A DNA stretch of 64,000 nt from Streptococcus suis. Its GTDB lineage: Bacteria > Bacillota > Bacilli > Lactobacillales > Streptococcaceae. Both the position numbers and the translations under genes were made by a program. Shown piece by piece: positions 22,038-31,517 of this stretch. The DNA lies in NCBI RefSeq assembly GCF_902702775.1, contig NZ_LR738724.1, positions 1,364,001-1,428,000 of the forward strand, written 5' to 3'. Position 1 is the first letter of the stretch; every line of letters starts with the position of its first letter. A model generated the notes under the pieces. It was not told the DNA's origin. It worked only from the letters and a program-made list of their open reading frames with translations, and did not search any database.

Positions 22038-23525
22038 ATGTCATCACATGTATTGTTTACAATTTTTGGTGCTAGTGGCGACCTTGCCAAACGCAAACTC
22101 TATCCATCCCTCTTCCGTCTTTATAAGGCAGGCCATATCCGAGAAAATTTTGCAGTAATTGGTACAGCTCGCAGACCCTGGACCAAGGAATTTTTTGAGC
22201 AAACCGTCATTGAATCACTAGGTGATCTGCCTGACACACCACGTCAAGCTCATGAATTTGCAAGTCATTTCTACTACCAAAGCCACGATGTCAATGACAC
22301 GGAACATTATGTAGCTCTTCGTAAATTGCAGGATGACTTGTGTGAAAAATACGATACCCAGCACAACAAGGTCTTCTTCCTCTCTATGGCACCTGAATTT
22401 TTCGGAACTATTGCCAAACACCTCAAGTCTGAGCAGATCGTTGATGGACAAGGTTTTGAACGCTTGATTATTGAAAAACCTTTCGGAACTAGCCTTGCTA
22501 CAGCTACCAAACTCAATGATGAATTGGCAGCAGCCTTCAATGAAGACCAAATCTACCGTATCGACCATTACCTAGGCAAGGAAATGGTACAAAATATCTT
22601 TGCGGTTCGCTTTGCCAATATCATTTTTGAGCATATTTGGAACCGCGATTACATCGATAACGTCCAAATTACATTTGCTGAAGCGATTGGTGTTGAGGAT
22701 CGTGGGGGCTACTACGATCATTCTGGCGCCTTAAAAGACATGGTGCAAAACCATGCCCTTCAAGTCCTATCCCTTCTAGCAATGGATAAGCCAGCCAGCT
22801 TCAAAGAGGAAGATGTCCGCGCTGAAAAGATCAAGGTCTTCCAACACCTTCGTCAGCCTTCTGATGAGGACCTCAAACGCAACTTCATCCGTGGTCAATA
22901 TGCAGCAGGTTCCATCGACGGAAAAGACTATGTTAGCTACTTGGATGAACCAAATATTGCCGAAGGTTCTCAGACAGAAACCTTTGCAGGAGGTGTCTTC
23001 TTCGTTGATACTGACCGTTTCCGTGATGTACCTTTCTTCTTCCGTACAGGTAAACGTCTGACAGAAAAGGGCACGCGCGTGACCATCATCTTCAAGCATG
23101 CGGAAGATATTTTTGGTCAGCCTTCTGAGGCCAATGTATTGACCATCTTCATCCAACCAACTGAAGGCTTTATGCTCTCTATCAACGGTAAGGAAGTTGG
23201 TTCCCATTTTGCTCTTACACCTGCCAAACTCAACTTCCGCCACAATGCAACTGCTCTTGGAAATTCACCCGAAGCCTACGAAAAACTATTTTTCGATGTC
23301 CTAAATGGTGATTCTACTAACTTTAGCCATTGGGAAGAAGTGAAGGCGAGCTGGAGCTTGATTGACCGCATTGTTGATTTGTGGGCAAGCAATCAAGTCC
23401 CACTCCACACCTATCCAGCTGGAACTATGGGACCTGAGGCAGCATTTGATTTGCTAGAAAGCTACGGTTGCAAGTGGGTTTGGACACCTGATGTATGGTA
23501 TCGTGAACGTGGCTTATTGAAGTAG
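22038..23525 (+). CDS. zwf: Glucose-6-phosphate dehydrogenase
   Basis: This 495-residue enzyme of the oxidative pentose phosphate pathway oxidises glucose-6-phosphate to 6-phosphogluconolactone with NADP. The dinucleotide-binding motif GASGDLAKRK is at residues 11-20, EKPFG at 146-150 and the substrate/catalytic motif RIDHYLGKE at 174-182, where His179 sits. Length is typical. AGGA lies upstream of the ATG. It has its own promoter, separate from the permease genes 78 bp upstream. Confidence 0.96.
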   Translation: MSSHVLFTIFGASGDLAKRKLYPSLFRLYKAGHIRENFAVIGTARRPWTKEFFEQTVIESLGDLPDTPRQAHEFASHFYYQSHDVNDTEHYVALRKLQDDLCEKYDTQHNKVFFLSMAPEFFGTIAKHLKSEQIVDGQGFERLIIEKPFGTSLATATKLNDELAAAFNEDQIYRIDHYLGKEMVQNIFAVRFANIIFEHIWNRDYIDNVQITFAEAIGVEDRGGYYDHSGALKDMVQNHALQVLSLLAMDKPASFKEEDVRAEKIKVFQHLRQPSDEDLKRNFIRGQYAAGSIDGKDYVSYLDEPNIAEGSQTETFAGGVFFVDTDRFRDVPFFFRTGKRLTEKGTRVTIIFKHAEDIFGQPSEANVLTIFIQPTEGFMLSINGKEVGSHFALTPAKLNFRHNATALGNSPEAYEKLFFDVLNGDSTNFSHWEEVKASWSLIDRIVDLWASNQVPLHTYPAGTMGPEAAFDLLESYGCKWVWTPDVWYRERGLLK

Positions 23526-23528
23526 TCA

Positions 23529-23676
23529 TTTAGTTTATCTTTGATTACTTCGTTAACTCGCTTTGCCGTACTCCACGAAAGTGACTTGCTTCGCATGTCT
23601 TATTTCCAACCTAGAACAGCCTCTGGGCTGTTCTAGCAACCTACAGTTCGTTGCCTTGTACTAAAAGCAAACTAAA
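23529..23676. repeat. MITE-like intergenic repeat (about 148 bp)
   Basis: Bounded by the inverted termini TTTAGTTT (23529-23536) and AAACTAAA (23669-23676). An internal 11-bp hairpin stands at 23611-23636 (CTAGAACAGCC / GGCTGTTCTAG). It encodes nothing. The TTACTTCGTTAACTCGC-type core resembles dispersed streptococcal intergenic repeats. I saw no second copy in this window. Confidence 0.55.
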
Positions 23677-23689
23677 CGACTACATATAA

Positions 23690-23713
23690 AAACTGGAGCA
23701 ATCCAGTTTTTTT
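23690..23713 (+). terminator. Terminator after zwf
   Basis: AAACTGGA-GCAA-TCCAGTTT followed by T (23690-23713). It is directly upstream of the alkylation-repair gene. Confidence 0.88.
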
Positions 23714-23724
23714 CGGAGATATTT

Positions 23725-24399
23725 ATGACTGAAATGAACACCATTCTCACCCAACTTGAAGCAGCCAGCCATGCTGGCACCCTCAAGCGTTATGAAAAAA
23801 TTGGCGAAACCAAGCCCTACTACGGCGTTCCAATGGGAGCTATTTCTGGTATCGCCAAGGCCTATAAAAATCGACTGGACTTGTTTGCTCCACTCTGGCA
23901 AACAGGTGTCCTAGAAGCACAATATTTAGCTATTCAAATTGCAAAAAATAAGCCTGATCAGCTTCCCCAAGCTGACCTAGAGAATTGCCTCAATGAAGAA
24001 GTTTCTGTTAATGTCCTAGACAAACTGGCTTCTATCATTCTCAGCAAACGAAAAGACAGCAAGGATTGGGAAGAAATCTTACTTGCCAAAGACGAGGCCA
24101 TCTTTAACAGACTTGGCTGGTTCCTCAGTGCCAAATACTTTGCTGGAAAAACAGCAACAAACCAAGAAATTGAAGAAACTCTAGAACATATTCGCCTGCA
24201 TTTGCAAACCGCAGACCCGCAGGTTCAATGGACCATGAACCAATGCTTGGTGGAGATTGCCGTTGCCTATCCTGACTATCTGGAGCAAGGTTTTGCAATC
24301 GGTCAGGAACTCGCTGTCTATTCCGATATGAAGGTTCCAAAAGGCTGTACTTCTGCCTACGCACCCGACTGGATTGAGGCATTATTGAGGAGGAAATAA
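23725..24399 (+). CDS. DNA alkylation repair protein (AlkD-like HEAT-repeat family)
   Basis: This 224-residue alpha-helical protein has the pattern of the DNA alkylation repair family: N-terminal GVPMGAISGIAKAYKN, WFLSAKYFAG in the middle and the conserved C-terminus KVPKGCTSAYAPDWIEALLRR. Members with AlkD activity excise bulky or cationic alkylated bases, but several subfamilies lack proven glycosylase activity. The catalytic Asp/Trp set cannot be confirmed by eye. It follows the zwf terminator and is one base before a GNAT gene, so the two are probably cotranscribed. Confidence 0.75.
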   Translation: MTEMNTILTQLEAASHAGTLKRYEKIGETKPYYGVPMGAISGIAKAYKNRLDLFAPLWQTGVLEAQYLAIQIAKNKPDQLPQADLENCLNEEVSVNVLDKLASIILSKRKDSKDWEEILLAKDEAIFNRLGWFLSAKYFAGKTATNQEIEETLEHIRLHLQTADPQVQWTMNQCLVEIAVAYPDYLEQGFAIGQELAVYSDMKVPKGCTSAYAPDWIEALLRRK

Positions 24400-24400
24400 G

Positions 24401-24958
24401 ATGCAACATAAAGGAACTCAGATTTTAGAAACAGAACGCCTAGTTTTACGCCCTTTTCAAGCAAGCGATGTTGAATCAGTTTTCCAAAACTGGACTTCAG
24501 ATGAAAAGGTTACCACCTATCTGACCTGGCCAACTCATCAGACACTCCAAGATACTGAAGACTATGTCCAGTTCTGTCTTCAATCCTATTCACAGGAAAA
24601 AACATACAGGTGGGTAATTGAGCTCAAAGAAAATCAGCAACCCATTGGAGATATTTCCGTTGTTAGCCTTGATGAAAGAGTCCAAGCTGCTGAATTAGGT
24701 TGGGTGTTGGGCAGTAAATGGTGGGGGCAAAGTTATATGACCGAAGCTCTTGAAGCTGTTAATCACTATTTATTGGAGGAAGTGGGCTGTTTACGGATTA
24801 CAGCTGTTCACGATAGTGAAAATCGTCCTTCTGGTCGTGTCATGGAAAAAGTCGGTATGACCTATGAAGGAACTCTCCGCCAAGCCGCTCGAAACAATCG
24901 TGGTATTGTGGATATTGCCATTTACTCACTGTTGCATACAGATAGAAAAAGTCGCTAG
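24401..24958 (+). CDS. GNAT acetyltransferase, RimJ/RimL type
   Basis: This 185-residue protein starts ILETERLVLRPFQASDVE, the typical RimJ/RimL opening. The acetyl-CoA-binding region is around GWVLGSKWWGQSYMTEAL (about 103-120), followed by NRPSGRVMEKVGMTYEGTLRQ. Such enzymes acetylate protein N-termini or small molecules; the acceptor here is unknown. GGAGG lies upstream of the ATG, and the frame begins one base after the alkylation-repair gene. Confidence 0.85.
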   Translation: MQHKGTQILETERLVLRPFQASDVESVFQNWTSDEKVTTYLTWPTHQTLQDTEDYVQFCLQSYSQEKTYRWVIELKENQQPIGDISVVSLDERVQAAELGWVLGSKWWGQSYMTEALEAVNHYLLEEVGCLRITAVHDSENRPSGRVMEKVGMTYEGTLRQAARNNRGIVDIAIYSLLHTDRKSR

Positions 24959-24979
24959 TTTTTCAACTAACGACTTTTT
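24946..24979. terminator. Bidirectional terminator between GNAT gene and ftsY
   Basis: AAAAAGTCGCTAG / CTAACGACTTTTT, a 13-base stem with one mismatch and T-runs on both strands, between convergent genes. The left arm includes the end of the GNAT reading frame. Confidence 0.85.
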
Positions 24980-24985
24980 TCAATA

Positions 24986-26260
24986 TTACACCAATCCTTC
25001 CAAGAGTCCACGCATGAACTCTTCGGATTTGAATTCACCGATATCATCGATTTTCTCACCGAAACCAATCAGTTTAACTGGAATATCCAGTTCCTGACGG
25101 ATGGCAAGAACGACACCACCCTTGGCTGTACCGTCTAGCTTGGTCAAGACTAGCCCAGTCAATGGAGTAATTTTTGCAAATTCCTTGGCTTGGCTAAGGG
25201 CGTTTTGACCTGTGGAGGCATCCAGTGCTAAGAGAGTTTCATGCGGTGCATCAGGCAGAGTCCGTTTGATGATGCGACCAATTTTTTCCAGCTCTGCCAT
25301 GAGATTTTCTTTATTTTGCAAACGACCTGCTGTGTCAATCATGAGAATATCCACACCTTCTGCCACGGCACGTTTTACCCCATCAAAGACCACACTAGCT
25401 GGGTCTGACTTTTCTGGACCTGTGACCACAGGCACATCGACACGGCGACCCCACTCAGCCAGCTGGGCTACCGCACCCGCACGGAAGGTGTCCGCTGCGA
25501 CCAACATGACCGTCTTGCCAGCCTGCTTGTACTTGTAGGCTAACTTACCGATAGAGGTCGTCTTCCCAACGCCGTTGACACCGACAAAGAGCATGACTGT
25601 CAAATCATCTTGGAAATTGATTTGCTCGCTGAACTGACCATCTTTTTCGTAAATATCCACCAATTTTTCGATGATAACCCGACGGAGTTCATCTGTCTTC
25701 TTGGCATTTTGTAGCTTGGCCTCATAGCGGAGCTCCTCTGTCAGAGTCGAAGCTACTTGCACACCAACGTCTGACAAAATCAGCATTTCTTCCAACTCTT
25801 CGAAAAATTCTTCATCAACCGAACGGAAATTGGCAAAGAATTCATTGAGCCTTGCCCCAAATCCTGTACGCGTCTTTTTCAAGGTACGCTGGTACTTGTC
25901 CTGCTCACTTTCTTGCTCTACTGGAACAACTTCCTCAACAGGCTCTTCCTTGACCTTGGTTTGAATAGCAGGGTCAAAGCCTTGTTCCTGCGCTTCCTTA
26001 ACACGAGCTGCAGCGGCTTCTTTGGCTGCATAATATTGAGCCATCATGTCTAAGGTCCGTTGTTTCTGAGCTTCTTGTTCAGCTGTCAATTCAGGCTCTG
26101 CTACTTCAGACTGGAACTCTTCCATTTCTTGAGTAGCTGACTCAACTTCAGTAGTTACTGTATCTTCGCTAGAAGCCGACTGCTCCCTTTCCACTTCTTC
26201 AACAAGAGCAACCTGCTCCTCTTGTTTTTCTTGTCCAAATAATCGATCAAATAATCCCAT
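24986..26260 (-). CDS. ftsY: Signal recognition particle receptor FtsY
   Basis: This 424-residue SRP-receptor GTPase delivers ribosomes to the Sec translocon. A long acidic, Glu/Gln-rich N-terminal A domain (about 1-125) precedes the NG domain. The P-loop GVNGVGKT is at 227-234, DTFRAGAVAQLAEW at 257-270, and MIDTAGR and TKLDGTAKGG follow. The gene lies two bases after a HAD phosphatase gene and appears to be the third gene of a HAD-HAD-ftsY transcript. Confidence 0.96.
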   Translation of the reverse strand: MGLFDRLFGQEKQEEQVALVEEVEREQSASSEDTVTTEVESATQEMEEFQSEVAEPELTAEQEAQKQRTLDMMAQYYAAKEAAAARVKEAQEQGFDPAIQTKVKEEPVEEVVPVEQESEQDKYQRTLKKTRTGFGARLNEFFANFRSVDEEFFEELEEMLILSDVGVQVASTLTEELRYEAKLQNAKKTDELRRVIIEKLVDIYEKDGQFSEQINFQDDLTVMLFVGVNGVGKTTSIGKLAYKYKQAGKTVMLVAADTFRAGAVAQLAEWGRRVDVPVVTGPEKSDPASVVFDGVKRAVAEGVDILMIDTAGRLQNKENLMAELEKIGRIIKRTLPDAPHETLLALDASTGQNALSQAKEFAKITPLTGLVLTKLDGTAKGGVVLAIRQELDIPVKLIGFGEKIDDIGEFKSEEFMRGLLEGLV

Positions 26261-26262
26261 AC

Positions 26263-27075
26263 TTAGTCCTCATTCAATACATAGTGCTCGATGGCCCAAG
26301 CAATACCATCTTCATCATTAGTTTTGGGTAAGACTACCTTGGCTGCTGATTTGATTTCTTCAGTTGCGTTTGCCATGGCAACCCCTAAACCAGCCCATTC
26401 AATCATAGACAAGTCATTTCCTTCATCACCACAGGACATGACTTCTGACTGGTCAATCCCCAGATGTCCAATCAACTTGGCCAAACCGTTTGCCTTGTGA
26501 ACCCCTTTAGGACTCCACTCAAGCAAGATATCCCGCGATTTGAAAATCTCGAAACGATCGTACAATTCCTCAGGAATTTTTGGAATTTGACCATCTAGAA
26601 ATGCTGCATCTACTGCTGAGACTGCCTTATTGTAGACAAACTCTTCTGGCAGCTCCTCATCTGAAACATTGATTTTATTCAAAAGTGGATTGGCTGTTAG
26701 GTAAAGAGATTCATGGGCAGCTGGAAGCGAGTAAACATCTCCGCCGTACAAAACATCCAATGGCAAATCCAATTCATTTGTCACACGACGGATGGTACGG
26801 ACATCTTCAATGGTGAAACCCGTTTTATCTAAAATCCGGCCAGTATTTTCCTGAACCAGACCACCATTAAAAGTGATAGAATATTGATTTTCTCCAAGTA
26901 AATCTAGTTCTTCTAAGAAACCTCCAATAGCCTGCAAGGGACGACCTGTGGTTAGAACCACATAGACGCCACAATCACGTGCTGCTTGCAAGGCCTTTTT
27001 ATTGGCCTCTGAAATCCGTTTATCAGATGTCAGAAGCGTTCCATCTAAATCCAACGCAATCAACTTAATTGCCAT
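26263..27075 (-). CDS. Cof-type HAD sugar-phosphatase (YidA-like)
   Basis: This 270-residue HAD-superfamily IIB phosphatase has motif I DLDGTLL with nucleophile Asp9, TTGRP (motif II) and the motif IV segment MSCGDEGNDLSMIEWAGLGVAMANA. The cap domain is inserted between motifs II and III. The family dephosphorylates sugar phosphates with broad specificity; the physiological substrate is unknown. It overlaps the upstream HAD gene by 11 bases and is followed directly by ftsY. Confidence 0.88.
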   Translation of the reverse strand: MAIKLIALDLDGTLLTSDKRISEANKKALQAARDCGVYVVLTTGRPLQAIGGFLEELDLLGENQYSITFNGGLVQENTGRILDKTGFTIEDVRTIRRVTNELDLPLDVLYGGDVYSLPAAHESLYLTANPLLNKINVSDEELPEEFVYNKAVSAVDAAFLDGQIPKIPEELYDRFEIFKSRDILLEWSPKGVHKANGLAKLIGHLGIDQSEVMSCGDEGNDLSMIEWAGLGVAMANATEEIKSAAKVVLPKTNDEDGIAWAIEHYVLNED

Positions 27076-27874
27076 TTGCTAATTCCTCCATGTATTCTAT
27101 GACAGATTCATCATCACAATGACCAATGACTAGGTCTGCTTGAGCCTTTACCTCATCTATGGCATTCGCAGTTGCGATTGAGACTGCTGCCTGTTTCAAC
27201 ATCTCCAGATCATTTTGGTTGTCTCCAAAGGCAATCAGTTCCTTTCCTGTTAGACTAAGGTGTTGGCACAAATGAGATAAACCAATTCCCTTGTGTACAC
27301 CTGACAAAATAATATCGATCGAGGTAAAACCAGTTGTAACAGCAGTCAATTGTTTGAAATGATGATTAATCCAGTCTTGAGTTGACTGACGATTGGATTC
27401 ATCGACATAGAGATTCAACTTAATAATCGGCTCAGAAATATCTTCAAACTGTTCCACCAAAGCAATATCGTGATAATAGTCCGATAAAATATTATAAAGT
27501 CCAGTGTCAACTGCTTTCAGCATATAAGAAGCTGTTAAGCCAGATAAGGTCACATGTTGTGCAGCTACGTGCCCACTCTGCACCAGTTCCTCTACTAAAG
27601 AAAGGTAAGTTGCCGGCTGAATGGGATCATCCAGGTAGATGGTCTGATTGCGATAAACAACAACTGCTCCGTTCTCAGCTACCAAAGCGATGTCATCTAA
27701 AAATTCTTCAAATAACTGTTTGAGACTCGGCAGAGAACGACCACTTGCCGCCACAAACAAGTAGCCTTTTTCCTTAAACGTCTCCAACAAATTTCGAAAC
27801 CGATTGGCATCAAATCCATGGTCACTTCGTAAAAAGGTACCATCCATATCCGTTGCGATAATTTTCTTATACAT
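27065..27874 (-). CDS. Cof-type HAD hydrolase
   Basis: This 269-residue HAD IIB hydrolase has motif I ATDMDGTFL, motif II AASGRS, a lysine near HKGIGLSHL and motif IV AFGDNQNDLEMLKQA. I chose the ATG at 27874 (MYKKIIATDMDG) with GGAGG nine bases upstream. A longer frame from a TTG reads through the promoter region and is rejected. It is a distant paralogue of the downstream HAD gene. Substrate unknown. Confidence 0.87.
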   Translation of the reverse strand: MYKKIIATDMDGTFLRSDHGFDANRFRNLLETFKEKGYLFVAASGRSLPSLKQLFEEFLDDIALVAENGAVVVYRNQTIYLDDPIQPATYLSLVEELVQSGHVAAQHVTLSGLTASYMLKAVDTGLYNILSDYYHDIALVEQFEDISEPIIKLNLYVDESNRQSTQDWINHHFKQLTAVTTGFTSIDIILSGVHKGIGLSHLCQHLSLTGKELIAFGDNQNDLEMLKQAAVSIATANAIDEVKAQADLVIGHCDDESVIEYMEELANGN

Positions 27875-27901
27875 AACAAACAACCTCCGTCCAGTCCTTT
27901 T

Positions 27902-27910
27902 ATTATACCA
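27902..27910 (-). promoter_or_regulatory. Extended -10 promoter of the HAD-HAD-ftsY transcript
   Basis: On the minus strand TGGTATAAT, 27 bp upstream of the HAD start. It separates this transcript from rnc-smc. Confidence 0.6.
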
Positions 27911-27939
27911 TTTATCCACACTATTTCCTATTTTTCCTA

Positions 27940-27969
27940 AAGGAAAAAACCTGGAAATTTCCAAGTTTT
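27940..27969 (-). terminator. Terminator after smc
   Basis: On the minus strand AAAACTTGGAA and TTCCAGGTTTT pair (with G-U) and run into TTTTTT. It starts seven bases after the smc stop. Confidence 0.78.
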
Positions 27970-27975
27970 CCTATT

Positions 27976-30900
27976 TTAGTCTGTAAAAGTGTCCACATCT
28001 TTCAGTTTAACAGAAACAATCTTGGACACACCAGATTCCTGCATGGTCACCCCATACATAGCATCTGCTGCCGCCATGGTCCCTTTCCGGTGGGTCACGA
28101 CGATAAACTGGCTGTCCTTGTCAAATCGGTTGAGGTAGTCCCCAAAACGCTTGACATTGGCCTCGTCCAAGGCTGCCTCCACCTCGTCCAAGATGACAAA
28201 AGGAATGGTCTTGACGCGGATAATGGAAAATAGCAGAGCGAGGGCCGAGAGGGCTTTTTCGCCACCTGACATGAGGTTGAGCGATTGGATTTTCTTACCC
28301 GGAGGCTGAACTGAAATCTCCACACCCGCAGTCAAAATGTCCTGCTCCGTCAAAATCAAGTCCGCAGAACCACCGCCAAACATCTGTCTGAAAGTCTGCT
28401 TGAAGCTTTCGCGAATGGCTTCAAAGGTAACCTTAAAGCGTTCCTTGACTTCATCATCCATTTCATGAATGGTATTCAAGAGCAAATCACGCGCCGACAA
28501 AATATCCGTCCGTTGCTCATTGAGGAAGGTCAGACGGTTATTGACCTCATCATACTGCTCAATAGCATCCAAATTGACTGGCCCCAAAGCACGAATAGCT
28601 CTTTCTAGGTCTTTGAGGCTTTGTTCAGCAACTGCAAGATTCTCAACTTCCTTGGCCTGAGACTGGGCAGCTTCAAAACTCAATTTAAAATGCTCGGTCA
28701 AATTACCAAGTAAAGTCCGTAATTTATCGCCCGCTTGCTCACAATCCGCCTCTAACTTAGCCTGCTTACGAATCAAATCATCATTCTTAGTCCGAGCTTG
28801 TTGCAATCTTTCTTCCAAGTCTTCAAACTGCCCATCAATATCTTCCAATTCAAACTTTAAGCGAATTAGAATCTGATTGGTCTGGTTTTGCTTATCAGAT
28901 GCGGCCTGCAATTGTTCTTCAAGAATCTCAATACTAGTATCTTCAAGAGCTTCTAGCTTCTGGTCAATCATATCCTCTAAAAGAGAAATTTCCTTATCTG
29001 CAACCACTTTTTCTTCTTGCAAACGTCTCAGATCTGTCTGTTCAAAACGAAGTTGGCTAGTGAGTTCAGCCTGTTCCAAAGTTAGTTGACCCTTCTGAGT
29101 CTGTAGTTTCTGCAAGCTTTCTTGAATACTGTCGCGATTATCACGAACTTGATTGATTTGTTGATCCAAGGCTAGTTTTTTCTCATTCAAGGCTTGGACA
29201 TTTACTTCTTCCTTAGCAGCAGCCTCTTCTAGCTCAGTCAAAATGGTCGGACTGACCTGACTCATTTGCAGGTCATACTGGGCTGATAGCTGAACCAGGC
29301 TATTTTCTGCCTGTTCCTGATGAATCCTTGCGCTCTGCTGGTTCAATCTAGCTTCTTCCCCCTCCGCCTTAATCGTTTCCAAGGCTTCTCTGGTCTGGTC
29401 TAAGCTAGTTTTCTTAGCTGCAACCAAGCTTTCTTGCTCCTGCAACTGGCTAGACAGCTCTGCTATTTCTCCTAAAAGAGCATCCAGTTCTGGTTTGATA
29501 AAGGTCGTGCTATTATTTCGATTGCTACCACCAGCAAAGGATCCACCAGGACGGATTTCCGCTCCATCCATGGTCACCATACGCACTTGAAACTTGGTTG
29601 CCCGCGCTGCCTGATTGGCATGGTCAATGGTATCAAAAATCGCGATAGTGCCTAGCAAATTTTGGAAAATCGCATCTAAATTTGGCTGATAAGTCACCAA
29701 ATCACTTGCAAGCCCCAAGAATCCTTCTGAAGATTCTAGTAAAGAGACTTGCTGTCCAGAAAGCTGACGTGGCTTAATAGTTGTTAGAGGTAAGAAGGTT
29801 GCCCGTCCTTGCCGTTTTTCTTTCAAAAATGCGATAGCTCGTTTAGCAGTCGCTTCATCTTCAACGATGACGTTTTGACTAGCACCGCCAAGAGCAATTT
29901 CCAAAGCCGTTTGGTAACGAGTATCAAAGGTCAATTGTTCACTGACTGCTCCAATAATTCCTCCTAAGCTTGGCGCCGCCTGTAAGACAGCCTTAACCCC
30001 TGCGTAGAAATTGGAATGATTTTTTAAAATAGCTTCTAAACTAGACTGGCGAGCCTGCTTACCTTTCAACTGATCCAGCAAATCAAACAAGCGACCTTGC
30101 TCAGCCTGATAAGCAGTCTGGACTTGATCCAATTCTGTTTTTTTGATCTGATAGCCCTCAAGTAACTGGCGTAAAACGTGATCAGCTTCTTCCAAACTTT
30201 TCCGACTCTTATCAAGTACTTCTTGAGCTATTTGTTTTTCCGTCTGTAAGCGTGCCAAGTCTTCCGATTTACTCTCAGAAAGACTGATTTGATTGGCAAT
30301 ATCCTGCTGAATCTTGGTCAGACGGTTTGAAGCTTCTGCCTCTTCCTGCATCAGAGCAACATACTGTTCGCGCAGATGATCTAAAACCTGATCAGGATCT
30401 TCTGAAAAGTAGGAAATTTCTTTGTCTACCGCAGCAATATCTTCTTTCAAGCTAGACAAGGAACTATCTAATTGCGCAAGTGTTTCTTGCTTTTGCTCAA
30501 TCTGTTCTGCCAACTGCTCTCGTCGATTCAACAAGTTTTCCAAACGCGCCTGCGCTTCTTGACGACTTGATTCGTTTTGACTAGATTCCAGTTTATGGAC
30601 CTCAATTTTTCGCTCTAAATCACTGATTAACTTGGTCAAATCCAACAGAACTGCCTGTTCACGCTCCAATTGTTCTGACAGGCGGTGGCGCTTCTCTTTC
30701 AAATTCTGATTTTCTTGCTCCAGCTCAGAACGCTGTTTGTAGTAGCTAGTCAATTCAGTTTTGACAGATTCTAGTTCGGCTTCTTTTTCCGATAACTTTT
30801 CCTTACCAAGCGACAACTGAGCCACCAAAACATCTAAGTATAATTCCTTACGTTGACCATCTAATTCTAGAAATTTCTTAGCAGTTTGTGCCTGTTTCTC

Positions 30901-31515
30901 CAATGGTTTGACCTGATTATCCAGTTCATAGATAATATCGTCCAAGCGGTCCAAATTCCCTTGAGCCTGAGCCAGCTTACTTTCTGTTTCTTTCTTACGG
31001 GTCTTGTATTTTAAGACCCCTGCCGCCTCTTCAAAAATTGCACGGCGTTCCTCAGGTTTTGAATTAAAAATGGCCTCAACCCGCCCTTGAGAAATAATAG
31101 AGAAAGAATCCCGACCCAAGCCAGTATCCATGAAAAGATCATGAATATCCCGTAGACGAACCTTTTTCCCATCAATCAAGTACTCACTATCACCAGAACG
31201 ATAAATGTGGCGTTCAACCTTAATTTCCTTAGCCTTATCCGCGATAAATCCGCTAGAATTATCCAAGGTCACGACTACCGAGGCATAGTTAAGAGCCTTA
31301 CGGCTTTCCGTTCCTGCAAAGATAACATCTGGCATCTTGCCTCCACGTAAGCTTTTAGCAGACGACTCTCCCAAGGCCCAACGTAGACTTTCTGTAATAT
31401 TGGACTTGCCAGAACCATTCGGCCCTACAACAGCAGTCACTCCACGGTCAAAGACGACTTTGGTCTTATCCGCAAAGGACTTAAAGCCCTGCATTTCAAT
31501 TGATTTTAGATACAT
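27976..31515 (-). CDS. smc: Chromosome partition protein SMC
   Basis: This 1179-residue ABC-type ATPase condenses and segregates the chromosome with ScpA/ScpB. Walker A is GPNGSGKSNI at 31-40 and the Q-loop region GRDSFSIISQGRVEAIF follows. Two long coiled coils (about 165-495 and 675-1010) flank the hinge (about 500-670, with GGSFAGGSNRN). The signature LMSGGEKALSALALLF is at about 1082-1097, with Walker B FVILDEVEAALDEAN. Length is normal for Firmicutes. It begins two bases after rnc. Confidence 0.97.
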   Translation of the reverse strand: MYLKSIEMQGFKSFADKTKVVFDRGVTAVVGPNGSGKSNITESLRWALGESSAKSLRGGKMPDVIFAGTESRKALNYASVVVTLDNSSGFIADKAKEIKVERHIYRSGDSEYLIDGKKVRLRDIHDLFMDTGLGRDSFSIISQGRVEAIFNSKPEERRAIFEEAAGVLKYKTRKKETESKLAQAQGNLDRLDDIIYELDNQVKPLEKQAQTAKKFLELDGQRKELYLDVLVAQLSLGKEKLSEKEAELESVKTELTSYYKQRSELEQENQNLKEKRHRLSEQLEREQAVLLDLTKLISDLERKIEVHKLESSQNESSRQEAQARLENLLNRREQLAEQIEQKQETLAQLDSSLSSLKEDIAAVDKEISYFSEDPDQVLDHLREQYVALMQEEAEASNRLTKIQQDIANQISLSESKSEDLARLQTEKQIAQEVLDKSRKSLEEADHVLRQLLEGYQIKKTELDQVQTAYQAEQGRLFDLLDQLKGKQARQSSLEAILKNHSNFYAGVKAVLQAAPSLGGIIGAVSEQLTFDTRYQTALEIALGGASQNVIVEDEATAKRAIAFLKEKRQGRATFLPLTTIKPRQLSGQQVSLLESSEGFLGLASDLVTYQPNLDAIFQNLLGTIAIFDTIDHANQAARATKFQVRMVTMDGAEIRPGGSFAGGSNRNNSTTFIKPELDALLGEIAELSSQLQEQESLVAAKKTSLDQTREALETIKAEGEEARLNQQSARIHQEQAENSLVQLSAQYDLQMSQVSPTILTELEEAAAKEEVNVQALNEKKLALDQQINQVRDNRDSIQESLQKLQTQKGQLTLEQAELTSQLRFEQTDLRRLQEEKVVADKEISLLEDMIDQKLEALEDTSIEILEEQLQAASDKQNQTNQILIRLKFELEDIDGQFEDLEERLQQARTKNDDLIRKQAKLEADCEQAGDKLRTLLGNLTEHFKLSFEAAQSQAKEVENLAVAEQSLKDLERAIRALGPVNLDAIEQYDEVNNRLTFLNEQRTDILSARDLLLNTIHEMDDEVKERFKVTFEAIRESFKQTFRQMFGGGSADLILTEQDILTAGVEISVQPPGKKIQSLNLMSGGEKALSALALLFSIIRVKTIPFVILDEVEAALDEANVKRFGDYLNRFDKDSQFIVVTHRKGTMAAADAMYGVTMQESGVSKIVSVKLKDVDTFTD

Positions 31516-31517
31516 AC

